This document shows positions 1 to 5,341 of a DNA stretch of 6,872 nt, piece by piece. The notes beneath the pieces were generated by a model. That model did not search any database. It was not told the origin of the DNA and saw only the letters and a program-made list of their open reading frames with translations. Within the stretch, counting starts at the first letter, position 1, and each line of letters starts with the position of its first letter. Both the position numbers and the translations under genes were made by a program. The stretch lies in the NCBI GenBank assembly GCA_009705185.1, contig WLCS01000048.1:1-6872 (forward strand), given 5' to 3'. This DNA is from Actinomycetota bacterium (lineage in GTDB: Bacteria > Actinomycetota > Actinomycetes > Nanopelagicales > Nanopelagicaceae).

Positions 1-41
1 ACGATGTCGAGCGCAATGCAGCTGAATTGGCGAAGAAGTAA
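1..41 (+). CDS. atpD: ATP synthase F1 subunit beta, C-terminal end (partial)
   Basis: Only the last 12 codons and the TAA stop are inside the window; the gene begins upstream. The visible tail reads DVERNAAELAKK, which fits the helical C-terminus of bacterial F1 beta subunits (the catalytic, nucleotide-binding subunit of the membrane-attached F1 head). The call depends mainly on the gene that follows two bases later, a clear epsilon subunit, because atpD-atpC is the conserved end of F-type ATP synthase operons. The stop lies 2 bp before the atpC start, so the two are surely co-transcribed and probably translationally coupled. None of the catalytic motifs (P-loop, DELSEED) is visible here. Confidence 0.8.
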   Translation, partial: DVERNAAELAKK

Positions 42-43
42 AA

Positions 44-295
44 ATGGCTCTTAACGTCGCACTAGTATCGCCAACACAACAGGTGTGGTCAGGCGAGGCA
101 ACTTTTGTCTCTGCTCGCACCACAGAAGGAGATCTCGGAGTTCTTCCAGGTCACTCACCTTTGTTTGGCGTACTAGTCGACGGAGCTGTCAGTATTAAAG
201 GCGTAGACGGAACAACACAGGAGTTCACTGTCCAAGGCGGCTTCTTATCAGTATCAAACGATCGCGTTTCAATTCTTACAGAGTCTGTAAATTAA
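44..295 (+). CDS. atpC: ATP synthase F1 subunit epsilon, short form with N-terminal domain only
   Basis: Encodes 83 residues that match the beta-sandwich domain of F1 epsilon, the central-stalk subunit that joins gamma to the c-ring. Visible family marks are LNVALVSPTQQVWSG at the N-terminus, the turn EGDLGVLPGHSPL (residues 29-40), and the closing strands FTVQGGFLSVSNDRVSILTE (61-80). Usual epsilons are about 120-140 residues and carry a C-terminal two-helix hairpin that restrains ATP hydrolysis. Here the protein stops right at the end of the sandwich, so that hairpin is absent. The break is clean rather than a ragged frameshift, and the downstream frame encodes membrane helices, not the missing hairpin. 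The ATG lies 2 bp after the atpD stop, with only a weak GAAGAAG as possible ribosome site inside the atpD end. Confidence 0.93.
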   Translation: MALNVALVSPTQQVWSGEATFVSARTTEGDLGVLPGHSPLFGVLVDGAVSIKGVDGTTQEFTVQGGFLSVSNDRVSILTESVN

Positions 296-479
296 AGATT
301 TCGTAAGAAAAAACAGAGGCGCCATAGTTATCGGCGTAATTCTTGGCATCTCCGGAAGTCGAATTCTCTACATGTCAGATAATGACGGAAACTTAGTTGT
401 TACTTCATTTTGCGTGATGATTGGATTAGCAATTACATTTACTATTAGATTTCTTGCACGAAAAATTACTTCTAGATAA
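291..479 (+). CDS. Small two-helix membrane protein with apparent ATT start
   Basis: This frame has no ATG, GTG or TTG before codon 28, so standard gene finders would skip it, yet it reads as a coherent membrane protein. It opens right after an in-frame TAA at 288. The first plausible initiator is ATT at 291, which overlaps the atpC stop (ATTAA) and would give 62 residues. A basic N-terminus (KDFVRKNR) is followed by a hydrophobic helix (about residues 10-27), an acidic loop (SDNDGN, 29-34), a second helix (35-55) and a basic tail (RFLARKITSR). That charge pattern fits a hairpin with both ends in the cytoplasm. The TAA at 477-479 touches the murA stop codon with no gap. No known family is recognised; actinobacteria often have a small membrane-protein gene after atpC, but this does not look like DUF2550. 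A shorter ATG start at 372 (35 residues) would keep only the second helix. Initiation at ATT is inferred. Confidence 0.5.
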   Translation: MKDFVRKNRGAIVIGVILGISGSRILYMSDNDGNLVVTSFCVMIGLAITFTIRFLARKITSR

Positions 480-1745
480 TTACTCTCTTGTGACTTTTGC
501 GCCGAGTGCAACTAATTGCTCGGCAAAGTTTGGGTATCCACGATCTATATGAAATGCGCCATCGACAGTTGTCTCTCCATCGGAAACCAGCGCAGCAAGA
601 ACTAGACCGGCTCCTGCTCGAATATCTGTAGCCTCGACAGGTGCTCCAGATAGCTGTGGAATACCATCTATAGAGGCGTGGTGGCCATCGACAGTGATCT
701 GTGCGCCAAGACGCATAAGTTCGTTAACAAACATGAAGCGAGATTCGAAGACGTTTTCAGTGACGATTGAATGTCCTTCTGCAATTGCATTCATTCCAAT
801 AATAAAAGGCAAGAGATCTGTAGCAAATCCTGGATAGGGAAGTGTTGCAACATCAATTGCCTTCGGACGTTGATTCATTTGAACGCGCACACCATCTTGC
901 GTTGATGTAACAATCGCACCCGCAGAGGTAAGTTTTTCGAGCATGACTTCCATATGGTCGGCTCTGCCCCCGTGAATCGTGATATCACCTTGAGTCATAG
1001 CAGCAGCAAAGGCCCAAGTTCCAGCGATGATGCGATCAGTGACTGTTGTGTGATCAGTTGGCTTCAATTCTTTTACGCCAGTAATTGTGATTGTCGGTGA
1101 ACCAAGGCCGTCAATCTTTGCACCCATACCAATAAGGAATTCACCTAAATCAACTAAATCAGGTTCGCGGGCTGCGTTATCAATAGTTGTTACGCCAGTT
1201 GCCAAGACAGCTGCAGTCATTAAATTCTCTGTCGCACCAACAGATGGGAAATCTAAAGAGATAGAAGTTCCGGTTAAGCCATTTGGAGCTTCTGCAACAA
1301 CGTATCCGTGTTCTACATGCGCTTTGGCGCCGAGTGATTCAAGGCCCTTGATATGAAAATCTAATCCGCGTGAACCGATTGCATCTCCACCAGGAAGTGC
1401 GACTTCAGCTTTTCCAACGCGTGCCACGAGCGGGCCAAGTACGTTAATCGATGCGCGCATCTTGCGAACGAGATCGTAATCTGCGCGATGCAAAGGTTCT
1501 TTAGGTACATCGATTGTTACGGTGTCGTTCTGATGGTGCACAGAACATCCAAGACGCGTAAGAAGATCTGACATGATTTCAACGTCAGCAATATCTGGAA
1601 CATTGCGGATTGTGGTCTTGCCTACAGCCAAAAGTGAGGCGGCCATGAGTTTTAAGACCGAATTCTTTGCACCCGTGACAGTTACTTCACCCGAAAGGCG
1701 GCAGCCACCGGTAATCCGGAAGCGGTCGTGGGACGAAGATGCCAT
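480..1745 (-). CDS. murA: UDP-N-acetylglucosamine 1-carboxyvinyltransferase MurA (Asp active-site form)
   Basis: Cytoplasmic enzyme of the first committed step of peptidoglycan synthesis: transfer of enolpyruvate from PEP to UDP-GlcNAc. The 421-residue length is normal for this EPSP-synthase-fold family. Visible marks are GAKNSVLK with the Lys-Asn pair (K27, N28), [17 protein letters not shown] (93-109), the active-site loop [11 protein letters not shown] (117-127), FATDLLPF with catalytic Asp310, [12 protein letters not shown] (373-384) and HIDRGYPNF (399-407, Arg402). The residue that is Cys115 in E. coli is Asp121 here (codon at 1383-1385); the same exchange in mycobacterial MurA causes natural fosfomycin insensitivity. 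The ATG at 1745 is preceded by TAGACT and six bases, so the mRNA is probably leaderless; no Shine-Dalgarno is seen. It is divergent from the adenosyltransferase gene, 28 bp between starts, and its stop abuts the mini-gene after atpC. Confidence 0.97.
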   Translation of the reverse strand: MASSSHDRFRITGGCRLSGEVTVTGAKNSVLKLMAASLLAVGKTTIRNVPDIADVEIMSDLLTRLGCSVHHQNDTVTIDVPKEPLHRADYDLVRKMRASINVLGPLVARVGKAEVALPGGDAIGSRGLDFHIKGLESLGAKAHVEHGYVVAEAPNGLTGTSISLDFPSVGATENLMTAAVLATGVTTIDNAAREPDLVDLGEFLIGMGAKIDGLGSPTITITGVKELKPTDHTTVTDRIIAGTWAFAAAMTQGDITIHGGRADHMEVMLEKLTSAGAIVTSTQDGVRVQMNQRPKAIDVATLPYPGFATDLLPFIIGMNAIAEGHSIVTENVFESRFMFVNELMRLGAQITVDGHHASIDGIPQLSGAPVEATDIRAGAGLVLAALVSDGETTVDGAFHIDRGYPNFAEQLVALGAKVTRE

Positions 1746-1751
1746 ATCCGA

Positions 1752-1757
1752 AGTCTA
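1752..1757 (-). promoter_or_regulatory. Putative -10 element of murA
   Basis: The minus strand reads TAGACT, then exactly six bases (TCGGAT), then the murA ATG at 1745. TAnnnT is the actinobacterial -10 form, and this spacing would start the transcript at or next to the ATG. A weak -35 candidate TTAACC lies at 1776-1781 with an 18-bp spacer. Inferred, but the same geometry recurs at other starts in the window. Confidence 0.5.
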
Positions 1758-1761
1758 CTTA

Positions 1762-1767
1762 TAGGCT
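1762..1767 (+). promoter_or_regulatory. Putative -10 element of the adenosyltransferase gene
   Basis: TAGGCT followed by six bases (ATGGAC) and then ATG at 1774. This placement favours the second ATG (1774) as the true start on a leaderless mRNA, rather than the ATG at 1768. No convincing -35 is seen upstream, where the region is already murA coding sequence. It sits 4 bp from the oppositely oriented murA -10, so the two promoters overlap. Confidence 0.5.
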
Positions 1768-1773
1768 ATGGAC

Positions 1774-2346
1774 ATGGTTAATTTAACGCGTATTTACACA
1801 AAGACTGGCGATGACGGAACTACATCTCTAGGAGATATGAGCCGTACCTCAAAAAATGACCCTCGCCTTGAAGCATATGCAACTGTTGATGAAGCCAATT
1901 CAACAATCGGTGTAGTGCTTGCAACTGATGAATTAACCGAAGATGTACGCGCGCTCTTAGTGCGCATTCAAAATGATCTCTTCGATGTCGGTGCTGATCT
2001 CTGCACACCAGTTGTAGATTCACCAGCATTCGAACCTTTGCGTGTTCTTGAATCTCAAGTTGTTTATCTTGAAGAGCAAATCGATAAGTACAACAAAGAT
2101 CTAGAAGCTCTTCGTTCATTTGTACTTCCATCAGGAACACCAGCAGCCGCACATCTACATGTTGCTCGCACAGTTGTTCGCCGCGCGGAACGCCGCACAT
2201 GGGCCGCGATTCACGCATTCGGCGGTGGTGTAAATCCACTGACTGCGAAATATCTCAACCGTTGTTCAGATTTGTTATTCGTACTTGCACGTGTAGCAAA
2301 TAAAGAAATTGGCGACCAGCTCTGGGTTCCAGGAGCTAATCGCTAG
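1774..2346 (+). CDS. pduO: PduO-type ATP:cob(I)alamin adenosyltransferase
   Basis: Makes adenosylcobalamin by moving the adenosyl group of ATP onto cob(I)alamin; cytoplasmic, trimeric in characterised members. From the ATG at 1774 it has 190 residues, typical for the family. Family marks are the N-terminal ATP-binding stretch TRIYTKTGDDGTTSLGD, an early YATVDEANSTIG, the helix ARTVVRRAERR with the conserved Arg and Glu, and NPLTAKYLNRCSDLLFVLAR near the C-terminus. An in-frame ATG six bases earlier (1768) would add Met-Asp. I prefer 1774 because relatives commonly begin MVNLTRIY and because a -10-like TAGGCT stands six bases upstream of it. The stop is 2 bp from the convergent DUF2007-like gene. 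Whether it serves salvage or a particular B12 enzyme cannot be told here; no other cobalamin gene is in the window. Confidence 0.94.
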   Translation: MVNLTRIYTKTGDDGTTSLGDMSRTSKNDPRLEAYATVDEANSTIGVVLATDELTEDVRALLVRIQNDLFDVGADLCTPVVDSPAFEPLRVLESQVVYLEEQIDKYNKDLEALRSFVLPSGTPAAAHLHVARTVVRRAERRTWAAIHAFGGGVNPLTAKYLNRCSDLLFVLARVANKEIGDQLWVPGANR

Positions 2347-2348
2347 TT

Positions 2349-2672
2349 TTAAAAACTCTTCAGGTGGGCGCGAGCAGCGCTTTCTTCCTGCGGGAATACA
2401 AAAATGCGAGGGCCTTCATTGGTTTGCGTCAGCGTTGCCCTGATTCCGACGGCAACCAATTTCTGTCTAAGAATTTCACCTTCGATGTGATTTGCAGGAT
2501 TGGCAACAGCAACCAAAGTTCCGTACTGATCGGGGCTACCTTGGACAGGAACTCTTTCAACCAATGATTTTCCACGTGCCGAAGTCCACTTTAAAATGAA
2601 AATTAAGAATAAAACCACCGGAAAACCGGCAAGACTCATAAAGAAAAGTTGATTGTTAACTCCGCCGAGCAT
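2349..2672 (-). CDS. Small membrane-anchored protein with DUF2007-like domain
   Basis: 107 residues. The N-terminus has one membrane helix (about residues 8-28, LFFMSLAGFPVVLFLIFIL). It is followed by a basic stretch and a small domain (about 50-105) with the pattern LVAVANPANHIEGEILRQKL, then VGIRATLT, then GPRIFVFPQEESAARAHL. That pattern resembles DUF2007, the putative signal-transducing domain whose members begin with a 'change of value, inherited element, residue pair' fold; its molecular role is not known. Family assignment is from pattern memory only. The ATG directly follows the stop of the secreted-protein gene (TAAATG, zero gap), so it is the last gene of the minus-strand exporter run and probably depends on coupled translation. 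It converges on the adenosyltransferase gene with 2 bp between stops. Confidence 0.8.
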   Translation of the reverse strand: MLGGVNNQLFFMSLAGFPVVLFLIFILKWTSARGKSLVERVPVQGSPDQYGTLVAVANPANHIEGEILRQKLVAVGIRATLTQTNEGPRIFVFPQEESAARAHLKSF

Positions 2673-3335
2673 TTACTCAGTCACCTTTGAATAGGTGAAA
2701 CTCTCGATCCCATCTGGCTTAGCTTCTTGATGACAGATAACTTCAATATCGCTGATGTACTCGAGGGTTTCAATTGGCTCTGGAGACACCAAGAGAATTG
2801 TTTTGATATCACGGGCAGCACTGGTGCTTCCAATAGTACGTAGCTTGCCGAGCAAGACTTTATCTCTTGAGAAAACTCTTGAATTTACTTCCCACCATAG
2901 GCACCCAGGCTCTGCGGCAACTTGAACAGCGCCACAAACAAATTTGCTGCACTCTTTAATCTTCGAAGACAGGGCTCCACTGGCAGAGATCACGCCAACT
3001 AATTGTTTGCTTGTAGGAACTTTTGCGTACACACCTGATTCAAATGCAAAACCTGCAGGTGGCCACTTTGGTCGAGGCGATGGAGAAAGCTTCACCTTCT
3101 TTTTCTTCTTGCGAGGTTTTGGTTTCGGCTTTGGTTTCGGTTTCGAAGACGCCTTCACTGTCGTTGTTGCTTTAGTTGTTGCTTTAGTTGTCGCTGTTGC
3201 CTTAGCCGTGGCTTTGGCCGTGACCTTCACTGTCGGTTTGGGCGATGGTTTCTTAGTCGCTGCCGATGCTGCAGAAGTAGTGAAAGTTAAAGCCAGGACT
3301 AAAAAGAGCGAGAGTTTTCTCAGTCGCGTTCCCAT
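2673..3335 (-). CDS. Secreted protein with Lys/Pro/Thr/Ala-rich linker and Cys-containing C-terminal domain
   Basis: Function unknown. From the ATG at 3335 it has 220 residues: a Sec signal peptide (basic RLRK, hydrophobic LSLFLVLALTF, small residues ending in ASA; likely cut near residue 25), a very basic low-complexity linker (about 27-92) built from KAT/KATT units, then a K-P alternation and a run of five lysines, and finally a compact domain (about 93-220). The domain has cysteines at 129, 134, 145 and 201 and the motif GCLWWEV (144-150); disulfides are possible outside the cell. There is no lipobox Cys and no C-terminal anchor. The frame stays open upstream to 3413, but that start lies inside the permease gene and would put 26 residues before the signal peptide. 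The chosen start overlaps the permease 3' end by 16 bp, implying co-expression with the exporter. The linker would suit binding to anionic cell wall polymers or nucleic acid, which is only a guess. Confidence 0.8.
   Translation of the reverse strand: MGTRLRKLSLFLVLALTFTTSAASAATKKPSPKPTVKVTAKATAKATATTKATTKATTTVKASSKPKPKPKPKPRKKKKKVKLSPSPRPKWPPAGFAFESGVYAKVPTSKQLVGVISASGALSSKIKECSKFVCGAVQVAAEPGCLWWEVNSRVFSRDKVLLGKLRTIGSTSAARDIKTILLVSPEPIETLEYISDIEVICHQEAKPDGIESFTYSKVTE
3114..3143 (-). repeat. Hexameric repeat encoding Lys-Pro alternation
   Basis: On the plus strand this reads as near-repeats of a 6-bp unit (ggtttc, ggcttt, ggttt...). On the coding strand it gives five Lys-Pro pairs in a row (residues 65-74 of the secreted protein), followed by a Lys-rich run. 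Such short-unit arrays can change length by slippage in whole codons. Confidence 0.75.
3166..3189 (-). repeat. 12-bp tandem repeat in the Thr/Lys/Ala linker
   Basis: Two exact copies of GTTGCTTTAGTT (plus-strand reading) stand head to tail, with degenerate relatives on both sides out to about 3153-3227. The coding strand yields KATT-type units of the secreted protein linker. The unit is a multiple of three, so gain or loss keeps the frame. Confidence 0.8.
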
Positions 3336-4126
3336 TTGAAGCTGCGAATTGCCCACAGTAATCCCAGAACCAGCCATGCAGCAATAATGGCAAAGGTTTT
3401 GCCAGTTTCCCAATTGCCGGCAACTTCACGCGTAGCAAATGAGTCTGGAAGGAATACAGAACGCGCACCTTGAGTCATCCATTTAAGTGGAAAAATTGCT
3501 GCAACTTGTTGCATCCAATGTGGAAGATCAGTGAAGATGAAGAAAACTCCACTAAAGAATTGAAGAACAATCACAACGGGGGACACGACTGCAGATGCGC
3601 CTCGTCCGCTCTTTGGAACATTTGAAAAAGCGATCCCAAGAATAGTTGAACACGCACTTCCAAGAATTAAGAGAGCTGCTAGCAGTAGCCACTTTTCGCC
3701 GGTTGTAGGAAGGTTGACCCCGAAGAAAATGACGCCTGCAGCAAGAAGCAGAGCAACTTGAATCAACATACTTAAGGTGACGAGAATTGATTTACCGATG
3801 AAGTAACTACTTGCTGGCATCGGAGTTCCACGAAGACGCTTGAGGGTTCCAAAGTCTCGCTCCACCGGAATCATGATTGCAAGTTGTTGGAAACCAGTGT
3901 TTACAAGGCCTGATGCAATCATGCCAGCAACAAAGTACTGACTAAATGTCACACCTTTAGCGATTGAGTTTGAAAATACTGATCCAAAAATAGCTAAGAG
4001 GATAAGCGGGAATAGCATGGTGAAAACAACAGATTCACGTTGGCGCATAAACTGTTTGATTTCCAACTTGCCTCGCTCAATACCGATTGAAATAGCAGTG
4101 GGTGATTTGCCAGAAGACTTATTCAT
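3320..4126 (-). CDS. ABC-2 type transporter permease (DrrB-like)
   Basis: Membrane subunit of an ABC exporter, 268 residues from the ATG at 4126. It shows about six membrane helices (near 32-52, 64-86, 113-136, 145-167, 178-199 and 243-261) and, between helices 2 and 3, the ABC-2 coupling motif ERDFGTLKRLRGTP (89-102), typical of DrrB/NodJ-like permeases. The substrate cannot be told; relatives export drugs, lipids or polymers. Start choice: the frame also opens at a TTG at 4138, but the ATG at 4126 is preceded by GGGGGA at good spacing and overlaps the ATPase stop by 8 bp (ATGAATAA), the usual coupling arrangement. At its 3' end it overlaps the secreted-protein gene by 16 bp. It most likely dimerises and pairs with the ATPase encoded just upstream. 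Confidence 0.92.
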   Translation of the reverse strand: MNKSSGKSPTAISIGIERGKLEIKQFMRQRESVVFTMLFPLILLAIFGSVFSNSIAKGVTFSQYFVAGMIASGLVNTGFQQLAIMIPVERDFGTLKRLRGTPMPASSYFIGKSILVTLSMLIQVALLLAAGVIFFGVNLPTTGEKWLLLAALLILGSACSTILGIAFSNVPKSGRGASAVVSPVVIVLQFFSGVFFIFTDLPHWMQQVAAIFPLKWMTQGARSVFLPDSFATREVAGNWETGKTFAIIAAWLVLGLLWAIRSFKWERD

Positions 4127-4973
4127 GGGTTCCCCCAATCATTTCCAAATAGATATCTTCCAGTGAAGCGCGCTTAACACTGAGTTCAGGAATTTCACCA
4201 CTAAATTTCTCTGAAAGTTTCTTCACGAATTCTGTTGGATGCGCAGAGCGTTCAGTCATAAGCTCCCCACCCTCGCGCCAATTAATCGTTGCAAGCGATG
4301 TGGCGCGTCCGCCTAGTTGATCAGGTGTAGCAACCTCAATAATTTGACCATTGTTAATCACAGCTACGCGATCGGCAAGGGCTTCAGCTTCATCTAAGTA
4401 GTGAGTTGTCAGCAAGATAGTCGCGCCTTCATCACGCAAATTTTTAATGAGCGCCCAAAATGCACGTCGTGCTTCTGGATCAAAGCCTGTTGTGGGCTCG
4501 TCTAAGAAAATGACTTCAGGATTTCCAATAATTCCTAGAGCAACATCTAATCGACGACGCTGCCCACCCGAAAGAGTGCGCCCCAGTGCATCAGATTTTT
4601 CAGAGAGTCCCACGAGTTCAATCACTTCACGCGGATCTTTAGGGCTGCCGTAATAATGTGCAAAATGCGAAACTGATTCAAAGACAGTCAAATCTCCAGC
4701 ATCATTTGTTGATTGCAGAACAATGCCGATTCGATCTCTCCAGGCCTGACCAGCATGACCTTTAGTTGCTGGATCAAAATCAAGAACTCGAACATCGCCT
4801 GAATCGCGGTGACGAAAACCTTCTAGAATCTCAACTGTCGTTGTTTTTCCTGCGCCATTTGGACCAAGGAGCGCAAAGATTTCGCCCTTTTGGATTTCCA
4901 GGTTCACGCCATTTACTGCAGTGGTGGAGCCGTAGCTTTTCTTAAGACCCGAAACGCTGATAACTGTGCTCAC
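4119..4973 (-). CDS. ABC transporter ATP-binding protein (DrrA-like exporter ATPase)
   Basis: Cytoplasmic ATPase driving the permease encoded next; 284 residues. It has all the expected motifs in order: Walker A GPNGAGKT (37-44), Q-loop around Gln87, signature LSGGQRRRLDVAL (134-146), Walker B VIFLDEP with Glu159, D-loop GFDPEA and switch His191 in TTHYLDEAE. A C-terminal part of about 70 residues ends with the pattern SVKRASLEDIYLEMIG, common in DrrA/CcmA-type ATPases. The start is GTG at 4973. The overlapping ATG at 4975 is out of frame and meets TGA at once. No ribosome site is seen; CAAGAT lies six bases upstream of the GTG, suggesting a leaderless message. It is the first gene of a four-gene run and is divergent from the zinc-binding-protein gene across 47 bp. 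Confidence 0.95.
   Translation of the reverse strand: MSTVISVSGLKKSYGSTTAVNGVNLEIQKGEIFALLGPNGAGKTTTVEILEGFRHRDSGDVRVLDFDPATKGHAGQAWRDRIGIVLQSTNDAGDLTVFESVSHFAHYYGSPKDPREVIELVGLSEKSDALGRTLSGGQRRRLDVALGIIGNPEVIFLDEPTTGFDPEARRAFWALIKNLRDEGATILLTTHYLDEAEALADRVAVINNGQIIEVATPDQLGGRATSLATINWREGGELMTERSAHPTEFVKKLSEKFSGEIPELSVKRASLEDIYLEMIGGTHE
4131..4136 (-). promoter_or_regulatory. Ribosome binding site deciding the permease start
   Basis: The minus strand reads GGGGGA, then ACCC, then the ATG at 4126. It is the clearest Shine-Dalgarno-like sequence in the window and supports the ATG over the upstream TTG. It lies inside the end of the ATPase gene, as expected for an internal cistron, whereas the first genes of transcripts here seem to lack one. 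Confidence 0.55.
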
Positions 4974-4979
4974 ATGGCA

Positions 4980-4985
4980 ATCTTG
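4980..4985 (-). promoter_or_regulatory. Putative -10 element of the exporter operon
   Basis: The minus strand reads CAAGAT, six bases, then the GTG at 4973. It keeps the key A at position 2 and T at position 6 of the -10 but lacks the first T, and no -35 is recognisable. A weak core promoter of this kind would fit control by a regulator binding the adjacent dyad. Confidence 0.35.
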
Positions 4986-4986
4986 T

Positions 4987-5005
4987 CACTTTCAGCAAGA
5001 AAGTG
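4987..5005. promoter_or_regulatory. Perfect inverted repeat between divergent promoters, candidate operator
   Basis: CACTTTC at 4987-4993 and its exact reverse complement GAAAGTG at 4999-5005 are separated by AGCAA. The 19-bp dyad fills most of the space between the -10 candidate of the exporter operon (4980-4985) and that of the plus-strand gene (5009-5014), so it covers the spacer/-35 zone of both. A dimeric repressor or activator bound here could control both directions. It is not followed by a T run and sits before genes, so it is not an intrinsic terminator. Confidence 0.55.
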
Positions 5006-5008
5006 CGA

Positions 5009-5014
5009 GAAAAT
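5009..5014 (+). promoter_or_regulatory. Putative -10 element of the small zinc-binding protein gene
   Basis: GAAAAT, six bases, then the ATG at 5021. It matches the -10 at four of six positions and keeps the same spacing as the other starts here. A TTGTCA at 4983-4988 resembles a -35, but its 20-bp distance is longer than usual. The position supports 5021 rather than GTG 5003 as the start. Confidence 0.35.
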
Positions 5015-5020
5015 AACTCC

Positions 5021-5338
5021 ATGAGCCCACGTAAGAATTACCCCAAAAATCGTAGGCCTAAGAATTCAGATGAAGGGCCAACACTCAATCCATCAAATCA
5101 AAGTTTTGAAGAAGATGAAAATGGTTTGTGGGTTGTTAGAAAGTTAACTGGATCATCAGCAAATAAACCTTATCGATGCCCCGGGTGCGATCAAGTAATT
5201 CCAATGGCTACTCCGCATACAGTGGCATGGCTAGATGGCGATGAAGATAATCGCAGACATTGGCATAACGCGTGCTGGAGCAAGAGAAATAATCGAAGGC
5301 CACGAACCGAAAGAACTCGCAACGCACCTCGTTATTAA
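5021..5338 (+). CDS. Small putative zinc-binding protein, conserved actinobacterial type
   Basis: 105 residues from the ATG at 5021. The first 30 or so are basic and disordered-looking (Arg, Lys, Asn, Pro rich). The core has a YRCPGCDQVI motif (51-60) with Cys53 and Cys56, then PHTVAW with His66, then RRHWHNACW (78-86) with His80, His82 and Cys85, before a basic tail. The CxxC plus HxHxxC set could hold one zinc ion. Small proteins with this CPGC...PH.V.W...RRHWH..CW layout are familiar from actinobacterial genomes without known function; that recognition is from memory. The basic ends suggest nucleic acid contact, which is inference. The frame extends upstream to a GTG at 5003, but that lies over the dyad and the -10 candidate. 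It is divergent from the ABC exporter, and its stop is 3 bp from the convergent aldehyde dehydrogenase gene. Confidence 0.85.
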   Translation: MSPRKNYPKNRRPKNSDEGPTLNPSNQSFEEDENGLWVVRKLTGSSANKPYRCPGCDQVIPMATPHTVAWLDGDEDNRRHWHNACWSKRNNRRPRTERTRNAPRY

Positions 5339-5341
5339 AGA

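Noticed and set aside
284..300. Frameshift joining atpC to the following frame
   Set aside because: The downstream frame encodes membrane helices, not the soluble helical hairpin of epsilon, so a broken longer atpC is not supported.
1820..2239. 139-residue open frame antisense to the adenosyltransferase
   Set aside because: It lies wholly within a well-supported gene, has a His/Leu/Arg-rich composition typical of an antisense shadow and shows no recognisable motif.
2345..2357. Palindrome AGTTTTAAAAACT at the adenosyltransferase end as a terminator
   Set aside because: It is all A/T in the centre with no room for a loop and no G+C stem.
2944..3339. 131-residue plus-strand open frame over the secreted-protein gene, with Phe/Gly and Val/Ala repeats
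   Set aside because: Its repeats are the antisense reading of the Lys-Pro and Lys-Ala-Thr linker; the minus-strand frame has a signal peptide and sensible neighbours.
3320..3413. Longer 246-residue version of the secreted protein starting at 3413
   Set aside because: It would place 26 residues before a normal signal peptide and overlap the permease by 94 bp; the ATG at 3335 begins directly with the signal peptide.
4127..4138. TTG start at 4138 for the permease
   Set aside because: The ATG at 4126 has GGGGGA upstream at proper spacing and an 8-bp coupling overlap; the TTG start would include the ribosome site itself in the coding region.
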